Assembly (NCBI GenBank): GCA_963778025.1
Contig: CAVZTA010000006.1
Coordinates: 62,001-126,000 of the forward strand
Direction of reading: 5' to 3'
Origin: CAVZTA01 sp963778025
GTDB taxonomy: Bacteria > Chloroflexota > Limnocylindria > Limnocylindrales > CSP1-4
Length of the DNA: 64,000 nucleotides
The notes under the pieces were generated by a model. That model was not told where the DNA came from. It saw only the letters and a list, made by a program, of their open reading frames with translations, and searched no databases. Shown piece by piece: positions 14,707-23,315 of the stretch. Within the stretch, counting starts at the first letter, position 1, and each line of letters starts with the position of its first letter. Position numbers and translations under genes: made by a program.

Positions 14707-17460
14707 ATGCAACTCGACCGATTCACCGAGAAGGCGCAGGAGGCGATCGTCGCCGCCCAGCGCCTCGCCGAGACCCTCCAGAGCCCGACGCTCGACGCGG
14801 AGCACCTGCTCGCGGCGCTCGTCGAGCCCGACGACGGCATCCCCGCGGAGACCCTGCGCCGGATCGGCGTCGACCTGCCCGCCTTTCGCTCGGAGCTGGC
14901 CGGCATCCTGAACCGCCGTGCGCGGATCCAGGGCGGCAGCCTCACCCTCGGCCCGCGCGGCAAGCGCGTCGTCGAGCGGGCGCAGGAGGAGGCCCGCCGG
15001 CTGGGCGACGACTACACGAGCACCGAGCATCTGCTGCTCGCGACGGCCGAGGCCGGCGGCGAGGCGCAGGAGCTGCTGGGCCGCCATCACGCGGACCGCG
15101 AGGCGCTCCTCGGTGCACTCCAGAATGTCCGTGGTGGCCAGCGGGTGACCAACCCGAACCCCGAGAGCACCTACCAGGCCCTGGAGAAGTACGGCCGCGA
15201 CCTCACCGTCGAGGCGCGGGCCGGCAAGCTCGACCCGGTCATCGGCCGGGACGACGAGATCCGGCGGGTCATCCAGGTCCTCAGCCGGCGGACGAAGAAC
15301 AACCCCGTGCTCATCGGCGAGCCGGGCGTCGGCAAGACCGCCATCGCCGAGGGCCTCGCGCAGCGCATCGTGCGGGGCGATGTCCCCGAGGGCCTCAAGG
15401 ACAAGCGCGTCGTCAGCCTCGACCTGGGCGCGCTCATCGCCGGGGCGAAGTTCCGGGGCGAGTTCGAGGAGCGCCTCAAGGCCGTCCTCAAGGAGATCAA
15501 GGACTCCAACGGGCAGGTGATCCTGTTCCTCGACGAGCTCCACACGGTCGTGGGCGCCGGCGCCGCCGAGGGCGCGATGGACGCGTCGAACCTCCTGAAG
15601 CCGATGCTCGCCCGCGGCGAGCTCCACATGATCGGTGCGACCACGCTCGACGAGTACCGCAAGCACATCGAGAAGGACGCGGCGCTCGAGCGGCGTTTCC
15701 AGCCGGTGTACGTCGACGAGCCGACGGTCGAGGAGACGATCTCGATCCTGCGCGGCCTCCGCGAGCGGTACGAGGTCCACCACGGCATCCGGATCACCGA
15801 TTCGGCGCTCGTCGCCGCCGCGACCCTGAGCCAGCGCTACATCACCGAGCGCCATCTGCCGGACAAGGCCATCGACCTCATCGACGAGTCGGCCAGCCGC
15901 CTGCGGATGGAGATCGATTCCATGCCCATCGAGCTCGACGAGCTCGAGCGGCGACGGATCCAGCTCGAGATCGAGCGCGAGGCGCTGCGCAAGGAGACCG
16001 ACGACGCGTCGAAGGCGCGCCTCGAGGCGCTCGAGCGTGAGCTCGCCGACCTCACCGAGCAAGCCGACGCGATGAAGCAGCGCTGGGAGGCCGAGAAGAC
16101 GGCCATCTCGGCGATGCGTGCGACCAAGGCCGAGATCGAGCAGCTCCAGGTGCGCGTCGAGCAGGCGGAGCGCGAGGCCGACTACGGCACCGCCGCGGAG
16201 CTCAAGTACGGCAAGTCGCGGGAGCTGGCGGACCGGCTCGCCGGGCAGGAAGCGGCGCTCGCCGCGCTCCAGGGCCCCAACAGCCTGCTCAAGGAGGAGG
16301 TCACGTCCGACGACATCGCCGACATCGTGGCGGCCTGGACCGGCATCCCGGTCACCCGCCTCATGGAAGGCGAGCTCGAGAAGCTCGTGCACATGGAGGA
16401 GCGACTGCACGAGCGCGTGGTCGGGCAGGACGAGGCCATCGAGGCCGTGTCCGACGCGGTCCGGCGGGCCCGGGCCGGGCTCAAGGATCCGCGACGACCC
16501 ATCGGGTCGTTCCTGTTCCTCGGTCCGACGGGCGTCGGCAAGACCGAGCTCGCGCGTGCGCTGGCCGAGTTCCTGTTCGACGACGAGCACGCGCTCACGC
16601 GCATCGACATGTCCGAGTACATGGAGAAGTTCGCGGTCTCGCGGCTGGTCGGCGCCCCGCCCGGCTACGTCGGCTACGAGGAGGGCGGCCAGCTGACCGA
16701 GGCGGTCCGCCGGCGCCCGTACCAGGTGATCCTGCTCGACGAGATCGAGAAGGCGCACCCGGACGTGTTCAACGTCCTGCTCCAGGTCCTCGATGACGGT
16801 CGGCTGACCGACTCGCAGGGCCGGACGGTCGACTTCAAGAACACGCTCGTGATCATGACCAGCAACATCGGCAGCCAGCAGCTCCAGGCGTCCACGGGCC
16901 ACGACGCCGACTACGAGCAGATGAAGCGGCAGGTGACCGACGCGCTGCGTGGCTCGTTCCGGCCGGAGTTCCTCAACCGGATCGACGAGGTCATCGTGTT
17001 CCACGCGCTGACCGACGCCGAGCTGGCGGCCATCGTCGACCTGCTCCTCGCCGACCTGGCGAAGCGGATCGCGGCCACGGACCTCACGCTGGAGCTCACG
17101 CCCGCCGCCCGGGCGCTCATCGCCCGGGAAGGCAACGACCCGGTGTTCGGGGCGCGACCGCTCAAGCGGACGATCCAGCGCCTGGTGGAGAACCCGTTCG
17201 CGCGGGCGCTCCTGCAGGGGACGTTCAAGCCCGGCGACACGGTCACCGCGGACGCGGACGCGACCTCGGGCACGATCGTGTTCTCGGCGGGCGACCGGTC
17301 GGTCGTGGCCGAGGCCGCGGACCGGCGGGACGCCCGCACGCGCGCCGACGAGGAGCGCGAGCCGGCGGCGGCCGGGGCCGGCGCCCGGGGACGGTCCGCG
17401 CTCGATCTGCCGCCCCTCGACGGGCCGAAGCGCAGGGACGGCGAGAAGCTCGTCAACTGA
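14707..17460 (+). CDS. clpB: ClpB disaggregase
   Basis: 917 residues from ATG 14707. Clp N-domain (1-140, RFTEKAQEAIVAAQRLAETL), AAA1 with Walker A GEPGVGKTA (K210) and Walker B VILFLDELHTVVGAG, middle coiled coil (about 395-520, rich in Glu/Arg), and AAA2 with GPTGVGKTE (K612) and VILLDEIEKAHPDVFN. The final 55 residues are a charged low-complexity tail after the normal end, longer than in most ClpB proteins. Works with DnaK/DnaJ to extract proteins from aggregates. Thirty bases downstream of dnaJ; clpB is an HspR target in Streptomyces. A GGGCC-GAA-GGCCC hairpin (17462-17474) directly follows. Confidence 0.95.
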   Translation: MQLDRFTEKAQEAIVAAQRLAETLQSPTLDAEHLLAALVEPDDGIPAETLRRIGVDLPAFRSELAGILNRRARIQGGSLTLGPRGKRVVERAQEEARRLGDDYTSTEHLLLATAEAGGEAQELLGRHHADREALLGALQNVRGGQRVTNPNPESTYQALEKYGRDLTVEARAGKLDPVIGRDDEIRRVIQVLSRRTKNNPVLIGEPGVGKTAIAEGLAQRIVRGDVPEGLKDKRVVSLDLGALIAGAKFRGEFEERLKAVLKEIKDSNGQVILFLDELHTVVGAGAAEGAMDASNLLKPMLARGELHMIGATTLDEYRKHIEKDAALERRFQPVYVDEPTVEETISILRGLRERYEVHHGIRITDSALVAAATLSQRYITERHLPDKAIDLIDESASRLRMEIDSMPIELDELERRRIQLEIEREALRKETDDASKARLEALERELADLTEQADAMKQRWEAEKTAISAMRATKAEIEQLQVRVEQAEREADYGTAAELKYGKSRELADRLAGQEAALAALQGPNSLLKEEVTSDDIADIVAAWTGIPVTRLMEGELEKLVHMEERLHERVVGQDEAIEAVSDAVRRARAGLKDPRRPIGSFLFLGPTGVGKTELARALAEFLFDDEHALTRIDMSEYMEKFAVSRLVGAPPGYVGYEEGGQLTEAVRRRPYQVILLDEIEKAHPDVFNVLLQVLDDGRLTDSQGRTVDFKNTLVIMTSNIGSQQLQASTGHDADYEQMKRQVTDALRGSFRPEFLNRIDEVIVFHALTDAELAAIVDLLLADLAKRIAATDLTLELTPAARALIAREGNDPVFGARPLKRTIQRLVENPFARALLQGTFKPGDTVTADADATSGTIVFSAGDRSVVAEAADRRDARTRADEEREPAAAGAGARGRSALDLPPLDGPKRRDGEKLVN

Positions 17461-17461
17461 A

Positions 17462-17474
17462 GGGCCGAAGGCCC
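17462..17474 (+). terminator. short hairpin after clpB
   Basis: GGGCC-GAA-GGCCC begins two bases after the clpB stop. Five GC pairs with a three-base loop and no T-tract; a possible end of the heat-shock transcript, but weak. Confidence 0.3.
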
Positions 17475-17555
17475 GTCGTGGAGCGGCCGTGGACCTCGCG
17501 GGTCGCGGCCGCTTCGTCGTCCCGGGACCGCTGAGCGTACGCGCTGCCGCGGCGG

Positions 17556-18206
17556 ATGCGCTTCACCGATGCCCTCGAGCGGCTGACCGACCTGCCCGCC
17601 GCGCCGCCCGACGGGCCCGAGGCGCTGATGCCGGTACTCGCGGAGACGGGCGCGTCCCGCACCTGGCCCCGGGCGGACGAGGCGACCGCGCGCCTGGCCG
17701 CGGTGCTCGTGCTGGTCTATCCCGATGACTCGGGCGAGGCCCGGGTGCTCCTCACGGAGCGGGTCGCGCGGGGCGGGCATCACTCGGGCGAGGTGTCGTT
17801 CCCCGGCGGCCGCGCCGAGCCCGAGGACGCCGACGCGGCCGCGACGGCGCTGCGCGAGGCGAACGAGGAGGTGGGGCTGGACGCCGCCGCCGCCGAGGTC
17901 CGGGTCCTGGGCACCTGGCCGTCGCTCTGGATCCCCGTCAGCGACTTCGCCGTGACCCCGGTGCTGGCCGTCGCCGCGCGTCAGCCATCGTTCGTCGCCC
18001 AGCCCACGGAGGTCGCCCGGATCATCGAGGCGTCCGTCGACGCGTTCCTGCCCGGCGGCCCGCTGGAGCACCACGAGCGCGACATCCGCGGTTGGCGCGT
18101 CCGATACGCGGCCTATCCGGTCGATGGCCTCTCGGTGTGGGGGATGACGGCGCGCGTGCTCGGCAGCCTGGGATCCGTGCTCGGCTCACCGGCCGCGGCG
18201 CGGTAG
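17556..18206 (+). CDS. NUDIX hydrolase, CoA pyrophosphatase type
   Basis: 216 residues. The diagnostic CoA-type segment reads VLLTERVARGGHHSGEVSFP then GGRAEPEDADAAATALREAN and EEVGL, combining the UPF0035 CoA motif with the NUDIX box catalytic REANEEVGL. The family (NudL, NUDT7/8) cleaves CoA and its thioesters into acyl-phosphopantetheine and 3',5'-ADP. The C-terminal half (WPSLWIPVSDFAVTPVLAVA) matches the family. Five bases before the YeiH-like gene. Specificity is inferred from the motif. Confidence 0.82.
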   Translation: MRFTDALERLTDLPAAPPDGPEALMPVLAETGASRTWPRADEATARLAAVLVLVYPDDSGEARVLLTERVARGGHHSGEVSFPGGRAEPEDADAAATALREANEEVGLDAAAAEVRVLGTWPSLWIPVSDFAVTPVLAVAARQPSFVAQPTEVARIIEASVDAFLPGGPLEHHERDIRGWRVRYAAYPVDGLSVWGMTARVLGSLGSVLGSPAAAR

Positions 18207-18211
18207 CACGG

Positions 18212-19258
18212 ATGGACCGGATCCGGCCGCTCGTCCCGGGGTTCGTCGCCTGCGTGCTCGTCGCCCTCGTGAGCGTCGTCCTCAGCGATGCGCTGACGGC
18301 CATGCTCGGCCGGACCGTGGTCGAGGCGATCGTCGTCGCGCTGCTGCTGGGGATCGCGCTCCGGGCGCTGCCGTGGCGGCCCGCGCTGACGCCCGGCGCG
18401 ACCTTCGTGGCCAAGCCCGTCCTCGAGCTCGGCGTGGCGTTCGTCGGCGCGTCCATCGACCTGACGCGGCTCGGTGGCGCGGGCCTCGTGCTGGCGGCCA
18501 TCGTGCTGCTCGGGGTCGCGGGTGGGATGGCGGCGAGCCTCCTCATCGGCCTGCGTCTGGGGCTCTCGCGGCGCCTGGCGCTGCTGGTCGCATCGGGCAA
18601 CTCGATCTGCGGCAACTCCGCGATCGCGGCCGTGGGCTCCGTGACCGGCGCGACCCGCGCCGAGATCGCGAGCGCCATCGGCCTCACGGCGATCGCCGGG
18701 CTGGTCATGGTCCTGGCGCTGCCGCTCGCCGTCGAAGCGCTCGCCATCGACCACGTGCGTGCCGGCGTCCTGACGGGGATGACCGTCTACGCGATCCCGC
18801 AGGTCGCGGCGGCATCGATCCCCATCGGTCCCGCGGCCGCGGACACGGCGATGCTCGTGAAGCTGACCAGGGTCGTGCTGCTCGCGCCGATCACCGTCGG
18901 GACCGCGCTCCTGTGGCCGCGCGTCGACCCGGCCGATGCGCTGGGGCCGGACGGGACGCCGATCGTCCGGCCGCGCCCGCCGCTCCGACGCCTGGTGCCG
19001 TGGTTCGTCGTCGCGTTCCTCGTCCTCGCGCTGCTGCGGAGCGTGGGCGTCATCCCCGCGGCGGTCGGCGATGAGGCGCGGGTCGTCGGGAACGTCCTGC
19101 TGGTCCTGGGCATGGTCGGCGTGGGCTTCGGCATCGACCCGGGGGCGGTGCGTGCGGTGGGCCTCCGGGTCGGCCTCGCGACCGTCCTGTCGCTCGCCGC
19201 GATGATCGTGCTCGCGGTCGTGCTCATCGCGACGCTCGGCGTGCCACCCGAGGCCTAG
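18212..19258 (+). CDS. YeiH-family putative sulfate/sulfonate exporter
   Basis: 348 residues, about ten hydrophobic helices. The motif ASGNSICGNSAIAAVGSVTG (about residues 130-150) and the C-terminal LVLGMVGVGFGIDPGAVRA are typical of the Cons_hypoth698/YeiH family; VYAIPQVAAASIPIG is a further family match. ATG 18212 is used; the longer upstream frame overlaps the NUDIX gene. Substrates of the family are poorly established, so the transport role is general knowledge only. Stop overlaps the stop of the convergent cupin gene. Confidence 0.78.
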   Translation: MDRIRPLVPGFVACVLVALVSVVLSDALTAMLGRTVVEAIVVALLLGIALRALPWRPALTPGATFVAKPVLELGVAFVGASIDLTRLGGAGLVLAAIVLLGVAGGMAASLLIGLRLGLSRRLALLVASGNSICGNSAIAAVGSVTGATRAEIASAIGLTAIAGLVMVLALPLAVEALAIDHVRAGVLTGMTVYAIPQVAAASIPIGPAAADTAMLVKLTRVVLLAPITVGTALLWPRVDPADALGPDGTPIVRPRPPLRRLVPWFVVAFLVLALLRSVGVIPAAVGDEARVVGNVLLVLGMVGVGFGIDPGAVRAVGLRVGLATVLSLAAMIVLAVVLIATLGVPPEA

Positions 19259-19752
19259 AGCGGCTCGCCCTCGGTCACCTCGGGGTCCCGCTCCGCGAGC
19301 ACCGTCCGATCGATCCGTCGCGGCGCCAGCTGCCCTTCGCCGCGCTCGACACGCGACGCGGGCGGCGTGTCGGCCGTGACCTCGATCGCGCGCCCCTCGA
19401 GGAGGCGCGGCTCAGGCGGCTCGCCCGCGAACTCGACGACGATCGCGCGCATCGTCTGCGTCCGGTCGGTCCAGGCGGCGTGGAGCTCGTCCGGCGGCCA
19501 GAGCACCGCCTCACCCGCCTGGATGCGCGTCCGCTCGTCGCCCACCGCGACCCAGCCGCCGCCCTCGATGACCACGAACCACGTGAGGTTCGGGTTGGTG
19601 TGCGGCTCGATCCGCGCGCCGCGCCGGAACGCGAGCTCGGCGATGACCCCGCGCCCGTCGGAGTGGATGACCTGTCCCTGGAGCCCGACCGCATCGGGCG
19701 GCCCCTCGGGCCGGCGATGCCCGACGCCGAACCGGTGGATCTCCAGCGGCAT
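19255..19752 (-). CDS. cupin-domain protein
   Basis: 165 residues. A single RmlC-like cupin: RIEPHTNPNLTWFVVIEGGG (motif 1 with His, cupin G-x5-H-x-H-like spacing partly kept) and GEAVLWPPDELHAAWTD (motif 2, P-x-D/E-x-x-H-x). His residues in PHTN and ELHAA could bind one metal. The C-terminal 50 residues are polar. The role is unknown; such proteins can be dioxygenases, isomerases or binding proteins. It converges on the YeiH gene and follows the membrane protein gene at 20215 on the same strand. Confidence 0.7.
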   Translation of the reverse strand: MPLEIHRFGVGHRRPEGPPDAVGLQGQVIHSDGRGVIAELAFRRGARIEPHTNPNLTWFVVIEGGGWVAVGDERTRIQAGEAVLWPPDELHAAWTDRTQTMRAIVVEFAGEPPEPRLLEGRAIEVTADTPPASRVERGEGQLAPRRIDRTVLAERDPEVTEGEPL

Positions 19753-19786
19753 CAGCGGCTCTCCGCGACGAAGGGACCGGCCGGGC

Positions 19787-20215
19787 TCAGCGGCGCCGGC
19801 GGCGGCGCGACGGCTTCTGGCGCACCGTCGCCTCGGGCCGCGAGAGCCGCTGACGCGACACGTAGCGCTGGCGGGCGAGCCGCTGCTCGTAGGCGCGCAG
19901 CTCCGGCGGGAAGCGCATGAACCGGATCCAGACGAGGGTCCCGAGCCCGGTGACGAGCGTCACGAGGACCAGGATGAACGAGAACTTGAACAACGCCATG
20001 ATCAGGAGCAGGCCGAAGGTCGCGAGGCCCGTCCAGAGCAGCCACTCGTAGAGGTCCAGGAACGGCCGATGCGCATGCAGCTGGCGCGTCCGGACGTTGT
20101 ACAGGATCACGAGGGCGATCAGCAGGACGAGGGACGCGATCCAGATGGGGTTGAAGAGATCCGGGAACCTCGCCGGCTCGAAGGCTTCGAACAGGTATTC
20201 CCAGGGCAGCTTCGA
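19787..20215 (-). CDS. small integral membrane protein, unrecognised
   Basis: 142 residues from GTG 20215, which has GGAGG about ten bases upstream (an alternative longer start lies near 20323). Three probable helices: PIWIASLVLLIALVILYNV, LYEWLLWTGLATFGLLLIMA and FSFILVLVTLVTGLGTLVWI, then a very basic tail ending in six Arg. A Trp-rich opening (KLPWEYLFEAFEP) precedes them. No family recognised. Divergent from purH with about 190 bases between starts. Confidence 0.65.
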   Translation of the reverse strand, partial: SKLPWEYLFEAFEPARFPDLFNPIWIASLVLLIALVILYNVRTRQLHAHRPFLDLYEWLLWTGLATFGLLLIMALFKFSFILVLVTLVTGLGTLVWIRFMRFPPELRAYEQRLARQRYVSRQRLSRPEATVRQKPSRRRRRR

Positions 20216-20296
20216 CACGTCGCGCGCGGCCTCCGCGAACACGCCGGCACGCACGCGGCGCCGGTGGGGACACCGAGGATACCCGATGGCTCGCGC

Positions 20297-20302
20297 TATA
20301 CT
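20297..20302 (+). promoter_or_regulatory. putative -10 element TATACT before purH
   Basis: TATACT is close to consensus and about 107 bases before GTG 20409. No clear -35. It is the only A/T-rich hexamer in a GC-rich divergent region. Confidence 0.4.
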
Positions 20303-20408
20303 CGCGCCCTTGACCGCGGCCACGCGATGACCCCGCGCCGCGACCCATCGAGCGGGTCACGGCGGTCGCCCCGGCCCAGATCCGTCGCGGGAGGAGGGAC
20401 CGTCCCAC

Positions 20409-21956
20409 GTGCGTGCGCTGCTGTCGGTGGCCGATCGGGCCGGCATCTCGGCCTTCGCGCGGGAGCTTCTCGGTCTGGGCACGGAGGTCTACGCGACCGA
20501 CGGCACGCGTGAGCACCTGGCGGCGGACGGGATCGAGGTCGCCTCGGTCTCGGAGCTGACGAACGTCCCGCCACTCGTCGGCGGCCAGGTCAAGACGTTC
20601 CACCCGGCGGTCTACGCCGGGATCCTCGCGCGGCGCGACGTCCCGAGCCAGCTCGAGGAGCTCGTCGAGCACGGCATCGGCGCCATCGACCTCGTCGTCG
20701 TCAACGTCAAGCCGTTCGCGCCCGAGGTCGGTCGCCAGCTCATCGGCCTCGACGAGGCGATCGAGCTCATCGATGTCGGCGGGGCGGCGCTCCTGGGCGC
20801 TGCGGCGCGCAACGCCGCGGGCGTCACCGCGATCGCCCATCCCGGCGCCTACGGGACGGTCGCGGACGAGCTGCGGACGCTCGGTCAGGTCTCGGCCGAG
20901 ACGCGCCATCGCCTCGCCGCCGAGGCGTTCGGCGCCGTGGCCGCGTATTTCGCGGAGATCGCCGCGTACCTCAACCAGGTCTCGGGGAACACGTACCCGC
21001 AACGGCTCGCGCTCGTCCTCGAGAAGGTGAGCGACCTGCGGTACGGCGAGAACCCGCACCAGACCGCCGCCTTCTACCGCGAGACCACGCACCGTTCCGG
21101 GTCCCTCGCCGACGCGACGCAGCTCGCCGGCAGCCCGCCCTCGTTCAACAACCTGCTCGACCTCGACACGGCCTATCGGATCGCCTCCGACTACACGGCG
21201 CCGTCGGTGGTCATCGCGAAGCACACCGACCCGGTCGGCATCGCCTCCGCCGACGAGCTCGTCGAGGCGTACCGCAAGGCGCTCGAGACGGACCCGGTCG
21301 CGTCGTTCGGCGGCATCGTGGGCGTCAACCGCGAGCTCGACGGACCCACGGCGCGCGAGATCGCCGCGAACTCGTACGAGGCGGTCGTCGCGCCCGGCTT
21401 CAGCCAGGCCGCGCTGGGTCTCCTCCACGGGAAGCCCGGCCTGGAGCTCCTCTCGATCCCGCCCGACCCCACCGAGGGCATGCGCGACTACGGCATCGCC
21501 AACCTCGACTTCAAGCGCGTCGGCGGCGGGCTGCTGGTCGAGGGGCTCGACCGCGTCGACCTGGCGCACGGCCCCGGGCAGGTCGTCACCAAGCGGCGAC
21601 CGACGCTGGGCGAGCTCACCGACCTGCTGTTCGCCTGGCGCGCCGTGCGGCATGTGCGCTCGAACGCCATCGTCCTCGCGCGGAACACCGCGACGGTGGG
21701 TATCGGGGCGGCGCAGGGGAGCCGCAACGTCTCGGTGGAGATCGCGCTTCGCCGCGCGGGCGACCGCGCCAAGCTCGCGGTGATGGCGTCCGACGCGTAC
21801 TTCCCGTTCCCGGACGGCATCCAGATGGCCGCCAACGCGGGCGTCACCGCGATCATCCAGCCGGGCGGCTCGATCCGCGACGAGATGGCCATCGAGGTCG
21901 CGGACCGCCATCACCTCGCGATGGTCTTCACGGGCCGCCGCCACTTCCGCCACTGA
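20409..21956 (+). CDS. purH: bifunctional IMP cyclohydrolase / AICAR transformylase, divergent
   Basis: 515 residues from GTG 20409. N-terminal MGS-like IMP cyclohydrolase domain (1-190) with VKTFHPAVYAGILARRD; C-terminal AICAR transformylase (about 200-515) with LRYGENPHQTAAFY, PSFNNLLDLDTAYRI, SDAYFPFPDGIQMAANAGVT and the terminal MVFTGRRHFRH. It does the last two steps of IMP synthesis. The usual KHxNPCG active-site block reads KHTDPVG here, and the GAGQMSRVDS block is GAAQGSRNVS: the Lys-His pair is kept but neighbours differ. The fold call is firm; full transformylase activity is less certain. Confidence 0.88.
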   Translation: MRALLSVADRAGISAFARELLGLGTEVYATDGTREHLAADGIEVASVSELTNVPPLVGGQVKTFHPAVYAGILARRDVPSQLEELVEHGIGAIDLVVVNVKPFAPEVGRQLIGLDEAIELIDVGGAALLGAAARNAAGVTAIAHPGAYGTVADELRTLGQVSAETRHRLAAEAFGAVAAYFAEIAAYLNQVSGNTYPQRLALVLEKVSDLRYGENPHQTAAFYRETTHRSGSLADATQLAGSPPSFNNLLDLDTAYRIASDYTAPSVVIAKHTDPVGIASADELVEAYRKALETDPVASFGGIVGVNRELDGPTAREIAANSYEAVVAPGFSQAALGLLHGKPGLELLSIPPDPTEGMRDYGIANLDFKRVGGGLLVEGLDRVDLAHGPGQVVTKRRPTLGELTDLLFAWRAVRHVRSNAIVLARNTATVGIGAAQGSRNVSVEIALRRAGDRAKLAVMASDAYFPFPDGIQMAANAGVTAIIQPGGSIRDEMAIEVADRHHLAMVFTGRRHFRH

Positions 21957-22096
21957 TGCGCGGCCGCTGATCCGGCGCGTCGGGCGCGTTGGCCACTCCG
22001 CTCCTCGCTCACGGCATCCGTCGCCAGTGCGCTCGCTCCCGTGCTCGCGGGCGCCTTCCGCGCGGACCCGCTGACGGCCGCGTAGGAGACGAGACG

Positions 22097-23083
22097 GTGG
22101 AGCAGCTCCTCGCGCTCGAGATGATCCGCGTGACCGAGGCCGCCGCGATCGAGTCGGCCCGGTTCATGGGTCGTGGCGACCGCCACGGTGCGGACCGCGC
22201 CGCGACCGAGGCCATGCGCGCGGCGATGGATGAGCTCGAGATGGCCGGCACGATCGTCATCGGCGAGGGGGAGCGCGACGAGGCGCCGATGCTCTACATC
22301 GGCGAACGGGTCGGCCGCCACGACGCCGACGACCGCCGTGCCATCGATGAGGTCGACATCGCGGTCGATCCGCTCGAGGGCACGAACCTCGTCGCGACCG
22401 GCCAGGCGAACGCGATCACCGTGATCGCGGCCTCCGAGAAGGGCGGGCTCGTCCACGCACCCGACACGTACCTCGAGAAGCTGTGCGTCGGACCCATCGC
22501 CGCGGGCCACGTCGACATCACCCGGCCGCCGACGGAGAACGTCCGCCGGATCGCCGAGGCGCTCGGCCGGAAGGTGACCGACATCACGGTGATCATCCTC
22601 GACCGACCCCGCCACGACGACCTCATCGCCCAGGTCCGGAGCACCGGCGCACGCATCAAGCTCATCACCGACGGCGACCTGTCGGCGGCCATCAGCTGTG
22701 CGGTCTCCGGGACCGGCGTCCATGCGGTGATGGGCATCGGTGGGGCCCCTGAAGGGGTCATCACCGCCGCCGCGCTGCGCTGTCTGGGGGGCGAGATCCA
22801 GGCGCGCTTCCGGTATCGCAACGACGAGGAGCGGGAGCGCGGCGCGCGGATGGGCCACGGGGATGAGTCGCGGGTCTACCGCACGGAGGACCTCGCCTCG
22901 GGCGACTCGATCGTGTTCGCGGCGACCGGCGTGACCGACGGGGACCTGCTGCAGGGCATCCGGTTCTTCGGCGGCGGCGCGCGGTCGCACTCGCTCGTGA
23001 TGGCCTACCAGTCGAAGCAGGTCCGCTTCGTCGACACGGTCCACATGTTCGACCGGGACCGGCCGCCCGCCGTCCGGATGTGA
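22097..23083 (+). CDS. glpX: class II fructose-1,6-bisphosphatase (GlpX)
   Basis: 328 residues from GTG 22097, with AGGAG eight bases upstream. GlpX motifs: EAAAIESARFMGRGDRHGAD, IVIGEGERDEAPMLYIGE, DIAVDPLEGTNLVATGQANA (metal-binding D-P-L-E-G-T), KLITDGDLSAAI and MGIGGAPEGVITAAALRCLG. It removes phosphate from FBP in gluconeogenesis and the pentose cycle; some homologues also hydrolyse sedoheptulose bisphosphate. It follows purH by 140 bases with no gene between. A strong hairpin follows its stop. Confidence 0.93.
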   Translation: MEQLLALEMIRVTEAAAIESARFMGRGDRHGADRAATEAMRAAMDELEMAGTIVIGEGERDEAPMLYIGERVGRHDADDRRAIDEVDIAVDPLEGTNLVATGQANAITVIAASEKGGLVHAPDTYLEKLCVGPIAAGHVDITRPPTENVRRIAEALGRKVTDITVIILDRPRHDDLIAQVRSTGARIKLITDGDLSAAISCAVSGTGVHAVMGIGGAPEGVITAAALRCLGGEIQARFRYRNDEERERGARMGHGDESRVYRTEDLASGDSIVFAATGVTDGDLLQGIRFFGGGARSHSLVMAYQSKQVRFVDTVHMFDRDRPPAVRM

Positions 23084-23088
23084 CGCGC

Positions 23089-23122
23089 GCTGGTGACGCC
23101 GCCTGCGCGCGGCGCCACCAGC
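23089..23122 (+). terminator. hairpin after glpX
   Basis: GCTGGTG (23089-23095) and CACCAGC (23116-23122) pair perfectly, with CGCC/GGCG pairing inside. It starts five bases after the glpX stop. No T-tract, but placement and strength fit a transcription terminator. Confidence 0.5.
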
Positions 23123-23202
23123 ACTGGACCGGGCGTGGCCGGCTCAGGCAGCGACGGATGCGGTCGTCCGCGGCCGCGACGGCTCCGGGGCGCCGAGGGT
23201 TG

Positions 23203-23208
23203 TATCGT
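23203..23208 (+). promoter_or_regulatory. putative -10 element TATCGT, leaderless spacing
   Basis: TATCGT ends eight bases before GTG 23217, the spacing expected for a leaderless transcript. The same hexamer precedes kimA copy 1 and usp. Confidence 0.35.
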
Positions 23209-23216
23209 CCCTCGCA

Positions 23217-23315
23217 GTGCACGTCTCCATGCTCCAGTTCCTGGTGGTGACGCGGGCCCTGCTGGCCGCGGCCGGGCTGGCATTGGCGTATCTGGTCGCC
23301 CGCCGGCAGCGATGA
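23217..23315 (+). CDS. 32-residue single-helix membrane peptide
   Basis: GTG 23217 (or ATG 23229) to TGA 23315. The peptide starts MHVSMLQFLVVTRALLAA and continues AGLALAYLVARRQR: one hydrophobic helix followed by a basic end, giving an N-out/C-in prediction. Its stop overlaps the ATG of the peptidase E-like gene (ATGA), and a -10-like TATCGT sits just upstream. No family recognised. Small size and lack of homologue evidence keep confidence modest. Confidence 0.42.
   Translation: MHVSMLQFLVVTRALLAAAGLALAYLVARRQR

Noticed and set aside
13579..17460. DnaJ-ClpB fusion protein
   Set aside because: One extra C at 14497-14498 explains it; the corrected dnaJ ends normally and clpB has its own ATG at 14707.
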